Below, one piece after another: positions 1 through 6,587 of a stretch of DNA of 22,546 bases. The stretch comes from a virus. The DNA lies in the IMG/VR virus record IMGVR_UViG_3300046000_000368, positions 1-22,546 of that record; one strand, 5' to 3'. The notes below the pieces were generated by a model, which saw only the letters and a list, made by a program, of their open reading frames with translations, had not been told where the DNA came from and made no database searches. Both the position numbers and the translations under genes were made by a program. The number at the start of each line of letters is the position of its first letter. Within the stretch, counting starts at the first letter, position 1.

Positions 1-73
1 GAAGGCCCACCATCGTGAGCCAATGCCGCCGCATGATCCGTCCGCGCCGCTTCGGTCCCGGCGCAGACCGCAT
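1..73 (-). CDS. Partial small protein, possible o-spanin start
   Basis: This reading frame opens with an ATG that overlaps the TGA stop of the spanin-like gene (TGATG junction) and runs off the left edge of the window. Only 24 residues are visible. A second in-frame ATG at position 34 has a GGACGGATC sequence just before it and would give a product beginning MRRHWLTMVGL, which resembles the charged start and first hydrophobic residues of a signal peptide. Known spanin pairs place the outer-membrane lipoprotein (Rz1) inside or just after the inner-membrane partner, so position and start fit an o-spanin. The lipobox that would prove it lies outside the window. It could also be an unrelated small late protein. 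Confidence 0.4.
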   Translation of the reverse strand, partial: MRSAPGPKRRGRIMRRHWLTMVGL

Positions 74-291
74 CAGTGTTTACCGCGCTCACGCAGCCAC
101 TCACGGGCAGCGTCAGCATCAGACATGCGGCCAATCTCGTCCATGCGCTTTCGCGTTTCGACATAGCCCTCAAGCTCCTCTTGCTTGGCGTCAGCCTGAG
201 CCGACTTTCTGCCGCTAAACCAGCTTGCTGCCAGCGCGGCCACGATGAGGCCAAACCCCATCGCCCACATTTTCAGGCGTGCGAAGATCAT
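73..291 (-). CDS. Short i-spanin-like (Rz-like) membrane protein
   Basis: The 72-residue product has one hydrophobic segment at about residues 8-25, followed by a charged, helical tail rich in Glu, Lys and Arg that ends REWLRERGKH. One N-terminal membrane anchor followed by a periplasmic coiled coil is the layout of phage i-spanins, which join an outer-membrane lipoprotein to fuse the two membranes at the end of lysis in Gram-negative hosts. It is shorter than classic Rz (about 150 residues). It follows the lysozyme and a tiny membrane protein, starting with an ATG that overlaps the previous stop (ATGA). The role is inferred from layout and position; no diagnostic motif is visible. Confidence 0.6.
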   Translation of the reverse strand: MIFARLKMWAMGFGLIVAALAASWFSGRKSAQADAKQEELEGYVETRKRMDEIGRMSDADAAREWLRERGKH

Positions 292-473
292 GCTTCACTT
301 CCCCAAGGAATGCATTTGTATGACACGACCTCAGACAGGCCGTACTGGTCTTGAACGAATGTTACGTTTTCCTTGACGGACGCGAAACATTCTTCCTCTG
401 TCTTGGTGATTGGTCCGCTCATGGCAACGCACATCGTGCCGTCGCAGACCAGAAGCACCAATGACCAGATCAT
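288..473 (-). CDS. Tiny Cys-containing membrane or secreted protein in lysis cluster
   Basis: This 61-residue product starts at the ATG that overlaps the lysozyme stop (ATGA); a longer in-frame start at 491 would overlap the lysozyme more and looks less likely. The first ~18 residues (MIWSLVLLVCDGTMCVAM) are hydrophobic and could be a signal peptide or membrane anchor. Cysteines lie at residues 10, 15, 29 and 54. The rest is polar and ends IPWGSEA. Small proteins of this kind are common beside phage lysis genes, but I do not recognise a characterised family. It could assist lysis or be a small envelope protein; the function is unknown. Confidence 0.6.
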   Translation of the reverse strand: MIWSLVLLVCDGTMCVAMSGPITKTEEECFASVKENVTFVQDQYGLSEVVSYKCIPWGSEA

Positions 474-1135
474 CTCACGCCCTCCGCCCACTTCTTTAGG
501 CGCTCACGCATGACCCACATGGCCGCAAGCACGACAACGCCCGCGAACACCAGCGCGACGATCTGTGCAGTCCCATCCAGCGCGCCGACGGCGGCAATGC
601 CAGCGCCAGCGCCGGAGGCGATCTGCACGGCAGATGCCTGCATGGTCGTCGATTGTGCCACGCTTGTGCGGCCCTCAAACTCACCGCCTACAGGCGTCAA
701 GAACAGCTTGCGCTCGGCCTCACGGCGGCGCGTCAGACCCCTCAGCACCTTGCCGCCCGCCTTGTTCCAAAGAAGCAGGGCGTTGGCAGCCTTGGTCTTG
801 TCGCCCTCGTTAAACAGGCGCAGGGCAGATGACTTGCGGAAGGCACCCGGCCCGATGTTGTAGGCCAGAGATACAAAGGCCCCGAACTCGTTTTCATTGA
901 TCGGGGCGGTAATGGCATCTTCGATCTGGCTGGAGAATTTCTCTAGGGCCGCGTGCAGGTAGCCCTCGGCGTCGCTGCGCGTGATCGTCATGCCACTCTT
1001 CGGCGTGATGCCGACGTTGGCGGCAGCCGTGGTGCCATATCCGATTGTCCAGATGCCAGCAGGGCACTTGTAGGCCTTCGCACTGAAGCCCTCAAATTCC
1101 TTAACCAGATCGACCGTTGCTCGGTTGATTTTCAT
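470..1135 (-). CDS. GH24 lysozyme-type endolysin with C-terminal membrane segment
   Basis: The enzyme is predicted to cut the MurNAc-GlcNAc bond of peptidoglycan at the end of infection. Residues 1-148 form a T4-lysozyme-like (GH24) domain: EFEGF carries the catalytic Glu15, AYKCPAGIWTIGYG follows, and GLTRRREAERKLF closes the domain. Glu15, Cys24 and Thr30 fall at the spacing of T4 Glu11, Asp20 and Thr26, so the Asp position is occupied by Cys, as I recall for many phage GH24 enzymes. Residues 189-208 form a strong hydrophobic segment followed by a basic tail (MRERLKKWAEGVR), and residues 166-187 are weakly hydrophobic. No N-terminal signal is visible. The start ATG overlaps the stop of the preceding membrane protein (ATGA). 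Confidence 0.93.
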   Translation of the reverse strand: MKINRATVDLVKEFEGFSAKAYKCPAGIWTIGYGTTAAANVGITPKSGMTITRSDAEGYLHAALEKFSSQIEDAITAPINENEFGAFVSLAYNIGPGAFRKSSALRLFNEGDKTKAANALLLWNKAGGKVLRGLTRRREAERKLFLTPVGGEFEGRTSVAQSTTMQASAVQIASGAGAGIAAVGALDGTAQIVALVFAGVVVLAAMWVMRERLKKWAEGVR

Positions 1136-1356
1136 TTGCGAAGGCTCTCTTCGATCTTGTCCAGCTTGTCAAAAACCTTCTGGATCAGGGTCTGAAGGTT
1201 CTTCATTTCAAGATCATGCGCCTTAGTGGTGGCCGCCGCTTGGGCTTTCAACACCTCAATATCGGTGGCATGGCTTTGTTGTTTAAGGTGCATGAGCCAG
1301 ACAAAGGCGGCCACGGGGGCCACGATCCACTTCATGACAGATTCAATAACGTCCAT
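1132..1356 (-). CDS. Membrane/coiled-coil protein, holin- or XhlA-like
   Basis: The 74-residue product starts with MDVIESVMKWIVAPVAAFVW, giving one hydrophobic segment at about residues 8-22. A long helical part rich in Lys, Glu and Gln follows and ends IEESLRK. One membrane segment plus a coiled coil, directly before the lysozyme, suggests a lysis role such as a holin-type or XhlA-like accessory protein. The chosen ATG lies one base after the TGA of the previous gene (TGAGATG) with GAAGGG upstream; an in-frame ATG at 1392 would run into that gene. A single membrane segment is unusual for a canonical holin, so a structural anchor role is also possible. Confidence 0.65.
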   Translation of the reverse strand: MDVIESVMKWIVAPVAAFVWLMHLKQQSHATDIEVLKAQAAATTKAHDLEMKNLQTLIQKVFDKLDKIEESLRK

Positions 1357-1357
1357 C

Positions 1358-1645
1358 TCAATAGCGCCCTTCCCAAACACGCAAATGTGCATTGTCGCTG
1401 TTGTTCATTTCGCGGGCAACGACTTCACGCATGGCCGCTGCGTCATTGGGATTGACGCCCCATTTTTTAGCCCACTCAGCCCAGACCTTCATCGGCACCA
1501 AGCCCACCAGCTTGCTTTCCCCGAAGCTGTCCGCCCCGGCGCTTTTTAGGGCCTTCGCTCGTTCCAGAACCGGGTTGAAGTCGTGCGTCTGCTGCACGAT
1601 GATCTTCCCGTCCTCCTCGAACATTCTCTCCGCGATCTTCGACAT
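1358..1645 (-). CDS. Conserved hypothetical phage protein
   Basis: The 95-residue soluble product begins MSKIAERMFEEDGKIIVQQT and continues HDFNPVLERAKALKSAG, ending LRVWEGRY. I recognise this pattern as a small protein recurring in podophage and metagenomic phage genomes near the capsid genes, with no assigned function that I know of. The ATG at 1645 is preceded by GAGG at a good distance (GAGGACGCCC); the longer frame would need a TTG at 1657. Its 5' part is overlapped, in another frame, by the extension of the upstream MEYR gene. Placement after the decoration protein and before lysis suggests a minor virion or head-completion role, but this is inference only. Confidence 0.8.
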   Translation of the reverse strand: MSKIAERMFEEDGKIIVQQTHDFNPVLERAKALKSAGADSFGESKLVGLVPMKVWAEWAKKWGVNPNDAAAMREVVAREMNNSDNAHLRVWEGRY

Positions 1646-1784
1646 GGGCGTCCTCAAAGGTCAAATTAGGGTAGGCCAAACGCATAACATCCGCCACTTC
1701 CGGCGGCATCCGTAGGATTTGCCCGCGACGATAGCGAACACCGCCCCGGAATATTCCCTCACATGTTACGCGATATTCCATCAT
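1476..1784 (-). CDS. Small hypothetical protein with long out-of-frame 3' extension
   Basis: The frame begins MMEYRVTCEGIFRGGVRYRR, with ATGs at 1784 and 1781. The first ~45 residues look like a genuine small phage protein of the type often found after the capsid genes. After LAYPNLTFEDAH the frame runs 170 bases over the next gene, and there the product becomes Gly/Arg-rich (RGENVRGGREDHRAAD and beyond), which looks like an out-of-frame reading of the neighbour. No clear Shine-Dalgarno precedes the start, which lies just after a terminator-like hairpin. One frame shift near the YPN codons would meet a TAA and then a TGA just ahead of the next gene, so the natural product may be much shorter. 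Confidence 0.5.
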   Translation of the reverse strand: MMEYRVTCEGIFRGGVRYRRGQILRMPPEVADVMRLAYPNLTFEDAHVEDRGENVRGGREDHRAADARLQPGSGTSEGPKKRRGGQLRGKQAGGLGADEGLG

Positions 1785-1787
1785 TTT

Positions 1788-1814
1788 GAAATAAGGGGCG
1801 AGTTTCCCCGCCCC
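1788..1814 (-). terminator. G+C-rich hairpin terminator after decoration gene
   Basis: On the minus strand the sequence GGGGCGGG-GAAA-CTCGCCCC folds into an eight-pair stem with one G-U pair and a GAAA tetraloop, followed by TTATTTC. It lies right after the stop of the decoration-type gene. On the plus strand the same hairpin is followed by CCTTTTAT, so it could work in both directions. The short, interrupted T tract means it may act as a partial terminator or an RNA-stabilising 3' end. Confidence 0.65.
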
Positions 1815-1821
1815 CCTTTTA

Positions 1822-2265
1822 TCACGATACGGTGGCCGAGAACGGCGTTGCTTCCGTTCCAGAGGCTTCCGACATGACCACGACTGCCCAAGTGTTGGCA
1901 GCGATGTCGTCAAGGACTACACGCCAGCCCTTGAGGCCGCCACGGGTCGATCCATCCAGCGTGATGGTGTCCGAGGTATCTGCGGTATAGAAGCACGAAG
2001 CGCCTGCGCTGTCGTTGCCCAGATAGGCGGTGCCCATCATCACGTCGGTCGAGTCGGCGACCTTGATGATCTGGCTGCCCGAGGCATCGGCAAGGCCGAT
2101 AAACTCGTAGCGGTTGCCCGAGCCGGTAGCTTCCGGCAGGGTTGCGGTCACACCGGCAGCGCGGTTGAAGATAACGCGCTGGCCAACGTGAGCCTCGTCG
2201 GTGATCGTGACAGTCGCAGACGTGACCGTGACGATGCCGTAGTTCTCAAAGTAATTTGAGGGCAT
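1822..2265 (-). CDS. Capsid decoration/head structural-type protein
   Basis: The 147-residue product starts MPSNYFENYGIVTVTSATVT and is rich in Thr, Ala, Gly and Val, with the repetitive beta-strand character of virion surface proteins. A segment GQRVIFNRAAGVTATLPEAT is typical of a family found just after the major capsid gene in podophages. The ATG has AAGGA upstream at good spacing. It lies between two similar hairpins, which suggests separate control of its transcript level or stability. A decoration or capsid-associated role is inferred from position and composition; a head-fibre or tail role is possible. Confidence 0.65.
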   Translation of the reverse strand: MPSNYFENYGIVTVTSATVTITDEAHVGQRVIFNRAAGVTATLPEATGSGNRYEFIGLADASGSQIIKVADSTDVMMGTAYLGNDSAGASCFYTADTSDTITLDGSTRGGLKGWRVVLDDIAANTWAVVVMSEASGTEATPFSATVS

Positions 2266-2290
2266 GGGATTTTCCTTCAGCCATGAGATG

Positions 2291-2318
2291 AGGAAAGGGG
2301 CGAGCCGAAGCCCGCCCC
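2291..2318 (-). terminator. UUCG-tetraloop hairpin after major capsid gene
   Basis: On the minus strand GGGGCGGGC-TTCG-GCTCGCCCC folds into a nine-pair stem with one G-U pair and a very stable UUCG loop, followed by TTTCCTC. It lies eight bases after the major capsid stop and before the ribosome site of the decoration gene. The weak T tract suggests partial termination or protection of the abundant capsid mRNA, letting some transcripts continue. Confidence 0.65.
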
Positions 2319-2325
2319 ATCACGA

Positions 2326-3282
2326 TTACGAGGTGGTGTTGTCGTAGATGCCGCCCGAGGACTTTTCGTTCCGGCAGACCAAGGTCAGTTCGGTGACGAC
2401 CTGACGCTTCTCGTTGTCGCCGGTCTTGGCCAGCTCTTCGTTCTTGGTCGCACGCAGAACGCCAACGGCCCACATGTCGTCCTGCATGATGAACACGTCC
2501 CGAGCGCGGTTTTCGCGGGTCGGTTTGAATTCAACAGTGCCCCACGGGGTGACGTAGACGGCCATGTGCTTGATGACCTTCTCAGCTTCAGCCGTGATGT
2601 TCGAACGCTGGTTGTTGTTACCAGTGAAGCCCAGAGCGAGGTTCATCTGGAACGCCGACAGGTACACGCTGTCCGGCTTGCCGCCCGAGACCCAGATCGA
2701 CTGCATAACAGCGTCGAACTTGGTCTGCGAGAATGCAGTCGGGGTGCCGTCGTCGGTACGGGCGTTGGAGCCGTCGCCGGTGGGGTCAGCACCCGAAGAA
2801 CCGGATTGGAAGTTGGTGTTGGTGGTCAGCCAAGCCGGAACGCCAGCCATGCGGCGCGCGGTCGTGCTGTCACCAGCAACTTTTGCTTGGTTAGCAAACA
2901 TTGCCTTTTCGATGTCCAGCTTCTGCTCTTTGGCAATCTTCAGAACCTGATAGGCCATTTCGCGTGCGCGACCGGCTTTGTTCAGGCCCTGATCGGTGCC
3001 GGGGATGACGACGCTGTTCTTGAAGATTTGCGTGCGGTTGTTCAAGCGAACAGTGGCCGAACGGGCTTCAGCGATGGTGTCGTCGCCTTCGATGTGAGCA
3101 TTGTCGCCCGACGAACGCAGTGCGTCGGTCTGCCACTCATGCAGCGTGTTGGTCGCTTTTGCCTTAGCGCAAGCGGTGTAGAAGGGGGTCTCTTCCGGCG
3201 AAATATCATAGATCACGTCGGAAAGGTCTTCGCGGATACCGCGAACGTCGTAGGAGTCGAGGGTATTGGTTGGCTGTGCCAT
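2326..3282 (-). CDS. Major capsid protein (SU10-like, DUF5309-type)
   Basis: The 318-residue product is expected to assemble the icosahedral shell with the HK97 fold. It begins MAQPTNTLDSYDVRGIREDL and contains ISPEETPFYTACAKAKATNT followed by EWQTDAL, the N-terminal pattern of the DUF5309/SU10-type capsid family. Later markers are NRTQIFKNSVVIPGTDQGL (about residues 82-100), MAGVPAWL, and a C-terminal part with FIMQDDMWAVGVLR and KSSGGIYDNT. Length fits the family and no delta domain is apparent. The ATG has AAAGGA upstream at good spacing. It follows the scaffold gene by 19 bases and is followed by a UUCG hairpin, as expected for the most abundant virion protein. Confidence 0.93.
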   Translation of the reverse strand: MAQPTNTLDSYDVRGIREDLSDVIYDISPEETPFYTACAKAKATNTLHEWQTDALRSSGDNAHIEGDDTIAEARSATVRLNNRTQIFKNSVVIPGTDQGLNKAGRAREMAYQVLKIAKEQKLDIEKAMFANQAKVAGDSTTARRMAGVPAWLTTNTNFQSGSSGADPTGDGSNARTDDGTPTAFSQTKFDAVMQSIWVSGGKPDSVYLSAFQMNLALGFTGNNNQRSNITAEAEKVIKHMAVYVTPWGTVEFKPTRENRARDVFIMQDDMWAVGVLRATKNEELAKTGDNEKRQVVTELTLVCRNEKSSGGIYDNTTS

Positions 3283-3301
3283 GATGTCGTCCTTTCAGGG
3301 T

Positions 3302-4267
3302 TTAACGGAAAAGAAGATCAATAAAAGCCTCTGGCTTCCCTGATCTCTTTGCGGCCTTCATCTGTCGATCACGAACGACTTTATCAGGTGCAGGCTTACG
3401 CGGCATCGGCTTCACGTTGCGCGGGGGTTCGGGCTTTTTAGCCTGAGCCTTTACCGCTGAAAGCTGATTGTAGCGATAAGCGTCATACAAGACTTGCACG
3501 AGGCGAGCATCGACTGTGCTTGCCACTTCTTCAGCCGAAAGCCCGTACTTCGAAGCAAAGCCAACGAGGTTCGCCTTGAGTGCAGCCGCCTTTTCAGGGT
3601 TGGCAAACTCAGGGATGGCTTCAGTCAAACGGCGGGCCTGCTCTTGCAGTTCCACTTGACGAGCCTGCTCTTGAAGCGCCGATTGACGCTGTGCCTGCTC
3701 GTGAAGTTGCCGTTGCTGCGCCTGAAACTCTTGCGCCTTGATTTCGTATTTCGCCTTCTCCTGCATGTATCCGATGGGATCACTGTCAAGCATTCGAATA
3801 TCAGGAGCCTGCGGGGCCTTCATAATCCCTTGCTGTTGCACATTTTCCAACGTCGCAAGAAACTGCTGTCGCTCGTTTTGAAGGGTGTAGTAGAGGTTTT
3901 CTGCTTCCTTACGGACAGCGGCGGCCTCCTGCATTCCCTTCTGGATGTAGGCATTTCCCGAATAGGACCGCTTTAGCTCATCGAGGGTGACCTGCGTTTC
4001 CTTGCCGTCAACTTTGACAGAAAAGGTCGTTGGCGTCTCTTGAGCGTCGGTTTCTTCGCTTTCCTCATCCTCATCATCCTCGGTGTCAGGCTCTTCGCCG
4101 TCGTCCTCGGAATTGTCTGCGGCATCGGCCTCTTGGCCTTCATAATCCGCTTCAGTTTCGTCCTCGACCTCTTCCTCTGCCGCCGTTTCGGGTTGGGCTT
4201 TCGGTTCGTCGTTCATAGGAGCAAGCAGGCTATCAACAGCCGCTTCGAGTGTATCAGTCGTTTGCAC
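3302..4267 (-). CDS. Capsid scaffolding protein
   Basis: The product (321 residues from the chosen GTG) would template procapsid assembly and be absent from the mature head. The N-terminal ~80 residues are extremely acidic (for example DDGEEPDTEDDEDEESEETD). A central Gln/Glu/Ala-rich coiled coil (about residues 95-230) includes many QEQARQ-type steps. The C-terminal 60 residues are strongly basic (KKPEPPRNVKPMPRKPAPDK). Acidic start, helical middle and basic end, between portal and capsid genes, are classic scaffold features. The GTG at 4267 is preceded by AGGATCGGGACC; an in-frame TTG at 4291 has a poorer ribosome site. The gene overlaps the preceding small gene by 14 bases. Confidence 0.85.
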   Translation of the reverse strand: MQTTDTLEAAVDSLLAPMNDEPKAQPETAAEEEVEDETEADYEGQEADAADNSEDDGEEPDTEDDEDEESEETDAQETPTTFSVKVDGKETQVTLDELKRSYSGNAYIQKGMQEAAAVRKEAENLYYTLQNERQQFLATLENVQQQGIMKAPQAPDIRMLDSDPIGYMQEKAKYEIKAQEFQAQQRQLHEQAQRQSALQEQARQVELQEQARRLTEAIPEFANPEKAAALKANLVGFASKYGLSAEEVASTVDARLVQVLYDAYRYNQLSAVKAQAKKPEPPRNVKPMPRKPAPDKVVRDRQMKAAKRSGKPEAFIDLLFR

Positions 4268-4502
4268 GGTCCCGATCCTGTTTTGCCTCAACGGCCTCGG
4301 CGTCTAGTCGCGCTTGAAGGGCGTCGAGTATGAGTTGAACGGCGCGCACACTTTCGTGTGCCGCCGCGACCCTGTTTATATCACAGGTTGCGTCTAAAAA
4401 CACCCCCACTGCATCATCGCGGATTTCGCCGATCACGGCTTGGAAAACGTGATCGGCGAGGAGGGTTTTGGCTTCAGAAGCCCGTTGTTTGATTAGGGAC
4501 AA
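4254..4502 (-). CDS. Small hypothetical protein between portal and scaffold
   Basis: The 82-residue helical product contains RASEAKTLLADHVFQAVIGE and ends in a charged helix (DALQARLDAEAVEAKQDRDR). Small helical proteins of this kind, often called only hypothetical, are commonly encoded between portal and scaffold in podophages. I chose the TTG at 4502 because GAGG lies seven bases before it; an ATG at 4541 would extend the overlap with the portal gene to 68 bases and has no visible ribosome site. The end overlaps the scaffold start by 14 bases, which suggests coupled translation. It might help portal or scaffold assembly, but the sequence shows no function. Confidence 0.65.
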   Translation of the reverse strand: MSLIKQRASEAKTLLADHVFQAVIGEIRDDAVGVFLDATCDINRVAAAHESVRAVQLILDALQARLDAEAVEAKQDRDRAND

Positions 4503-6576
4503 ATGGCATCCTCGGCATTTGCTGTTCACGCTTGATAGCATTCAGATCAAGCTGAACGCCGGTTTTAGCAAGAAGCTCAGCGGCCTTCAAAGCCAAGTCT
4601 TGAGCCATCTGGTCCCGCTTCAGGTCATCTTCCATTTGCAGGCGCTGTGCGTCAAGCTGCGTCTTGGCCATGTCAGCCTGCACGCGGGCCGACATCTTCA
4701 TCTGCTCGGCCTGCAAGAACGCCTGATTGGGGTCAGACGGCTGCTGCTGAGACGGATCGCCCTGCGCTGCCTGTGCGGCCTGCATCATCAGCATTTGCTC
4801 GGTCTGCGGGTTCATCGGGTTGTAATAGCGGTCGGCATTGTGAATGCCCGCCATGCCCAAGATGTCAGCCAGCGTGTTGCGGATGCCGGTCATCGTGACG
4901 ATGCCATTCTGCGGCCCGTAGGCTTGCCAGATTTGCATCTGCGTCTGCATGGTCATTTGCAAGGCAGCAATCCGATCCTCGCGGCGATTGTTGCCCAAGC
5001 CGACGTTGGTGACCAAATCCAGATCGTTGGTCCACGAACGCGGATCGACCGGGACAAACTGGCCGTCAAGCCGCATCATCTCGTTGGGGTTGGGGTTGGC
5101 GCGTGCGATCTGGGAGATCAGGCGGAACATCTGCCGCATACCGCCTTCGGCCAGATTGCGGGCGATCAACTCAGAGACAGCCGAGGCGGCCTGCACGGCG
5201 GCATTGACGCCAGCGGCAGTCTGGGATTGCAGCGCATCCGCATCCATTCCCATAGCCGCGCCCGTCACGCCCGTCTTGGCACGGATCGACTCGTCGTAGA
5301 ATTGCAGGGCTGGCAGGGCCGCCGATGCACCGCCGCCGATGGAGAACTCACGCAGGGCGTTGATGTCCTTGACGCGCACCACACCGCCGATCTCGTTATT
5401 GAGAAGGTCGTCCATGTTCACAAGGTTTTGAACGGCCATCACGCGGGGATTGTTGGCCATCGCCAGACCATCCAGCAGACCGCGCAGAAGCGACGTTGCC
5501 GCGTCCTGATCTTCAATCACGATCTCGGCCAGTGAACGACCAAAGAAGGTGTGCGGCTCCGGGTCAACCTCGAAGATGGCGAACGGGATGTAGTCGCACA
5601 GTTCGTAGTCCAAGATTTCGTAGTCGTTGCCGGCGCAGATGAACTTGTAAAGGCGCGGAACGCCCGTGCCTTCAATGTCCATCTTCATGTAGGCTTCGGT
5701 GAATTGGACCTTTCTCATGGACGGATCGGCGGCGTTTTCATCGTCGTCGGTGTCGTCCCAGCCACGGCGGGCCATTTCTTCTTCGTCGTCAACCGTGCCA
5801 TCGGCAGCGCCGCCGAGGTTGTAGACAGTCTCAAAGTCAAAGCCCATCGCCACCAGATCGCCAACGCGGGCTTCGCTGGTGTGGCCGCAGACGTAGCAGT
5901 CGTCAATGCTGACGGCCATGCGATCCACGAAGAAGTCCTCGGGGGCAACGCTCTGGATTTTGATCTGGCCCTTGGTGGACGTGCGGGCAACGCGCAGATT
6001 ATAGCTGGCCATGCGCGGCTGGATTTCAATGCCCATCTCGTCAATCACGGCCTCGGCAATGATCGTTTCTTCCTGCGACAAAACTTCGCTTTCCGGGTCA
6101 TTTTCGATAAAGGCAAGCTGCTCGGGCGTCAGGTCGCTGTATTCGTCAATCTCAACGTGCTGCACCTCGTCGTAGTAAACCTTAGCCACGCCAACCTTTT
6201 TGATAAGCGCGTCGTGGAATACGTCCGACAGGATGCGAAAGCCGTTGTTCCGCTCGAAGACATACTTGGCGTATTTGGTTGCCTGATCGGCACCCATGAC
6301 GGCTTGCGGGGTGTTCGGGATGAATTCCACCGGCTTGTCGGATTGCAGGAACACACGCATCAGCGCGGGCTTGATGGCCCGGATCGTGTCGCGCACCTTG
6401 GTCGCCACAACTCTCGACCGGCCATCCTCGAAGTCAACCGCAGACTTGCCGTCAAAATACTTCTGCGACTTGATGCGATCTGGCGCGACTTCGGTTTCCA
6501 CGAAGTCCACGGCCTCGCGCACGGAGCTTGTGATGGTGTTCTGGATTTCGTCGTCCGTCAGGCGTTTCGGCTGCAT
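4474..6576 (-). CDS. Portal protein (SU10/P22-like)
   Basis: The 700-residue product would form the dodecameric ring at one capsid vertex, through which DNA is packaged and ejected. Family markers are the N-terminal VETEVAPDRIKSQKYFDGK, then SRVVATKVRDTIRAIKPALM, KYVFERNNGFRILSDVFHDA and a C-terminal Gln/Met-rich helix (QAEQMKMSARVQADMAKTQL) of the barrel type seen in long podophage portals. The middle part includes DYIPFAIFEVDPEPHTFFG, FGRSLAEIVIEDQDAATSLL and TGVTGAAMGMDADALQSQTA. The length is typical of P22/SU10-like portals. The ATG is preceded by CGGAGACACAG and lies 11 bases after the ejection protein gene. The downstream small gene, scaffold and capsid complete the head module. Confidence 0.93.
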   Translation of the reverse strand: MQPKRLTDDEIQNTITSSVREAVDFVETEVAPDRIKSQKYFDGKSAVDFEDGRSRVVATKVRDTIRAIKPALMRVFLQSDKPVEFIPNTPQAVMGADQATKYAKYVFERNNGFRILSDVFHDALIKKVGVAKVYYDEVQHVEIDEYSDLTPEQLAFIENDPESEVLSQEETIIAEAVIDEMGIEIQPRMASYNLRVARTSTKGQIKIQSVAPEDFFVDRMAVSIDDCYVCGHTSEARVGDLVAMGFDFETVYNLGGAADGTVDDEEEMARRGWDDTDDDENAADPSMRKVQFTEAYMKMDIEGTGVPRLYKFICAGNDYEILDYELCDYIPFAIFEVDPEPHTFFGRSLAEIVIEDQDAATSLLRGLLDGLAMANNPRVMAVQNLVNMDDLLNNEIGGVVRVKDINALREFSIGGGASAALPALQFYDESIRAKTGVTGAAMGMDADALQSQTAAGVNAAVQAASAVSELIARNLAEGGMRQMFRLISQIARANPNPNEMMRLDGQFVPVDPRSWTNDLDLVTNVGLGNNRREDRIAALQMTMQTQMQIWQAYGPQNGIVTMTGIRNTLADILGMAGIHNADRYYNPMNPQTEQMLMMQAAQAAQGDPSQQQPSDPNQAFLQAEQMKMSARVQADMAKTQLDAQRLQMEDDLKRDQMAQDLALKAAELLAKTGVQLDLNAIKREQQMPRMPFVPNQTTGF

Positions 6577-6587
6577 CTGTGTCTCCG

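Noticed and set aside
2566-3324. Plus-strand 252-residue frame opposite the major capsid gene
   Set aside because: It is antisense to a clear capsid gene, with no recognisable motif and no ribosome site support.
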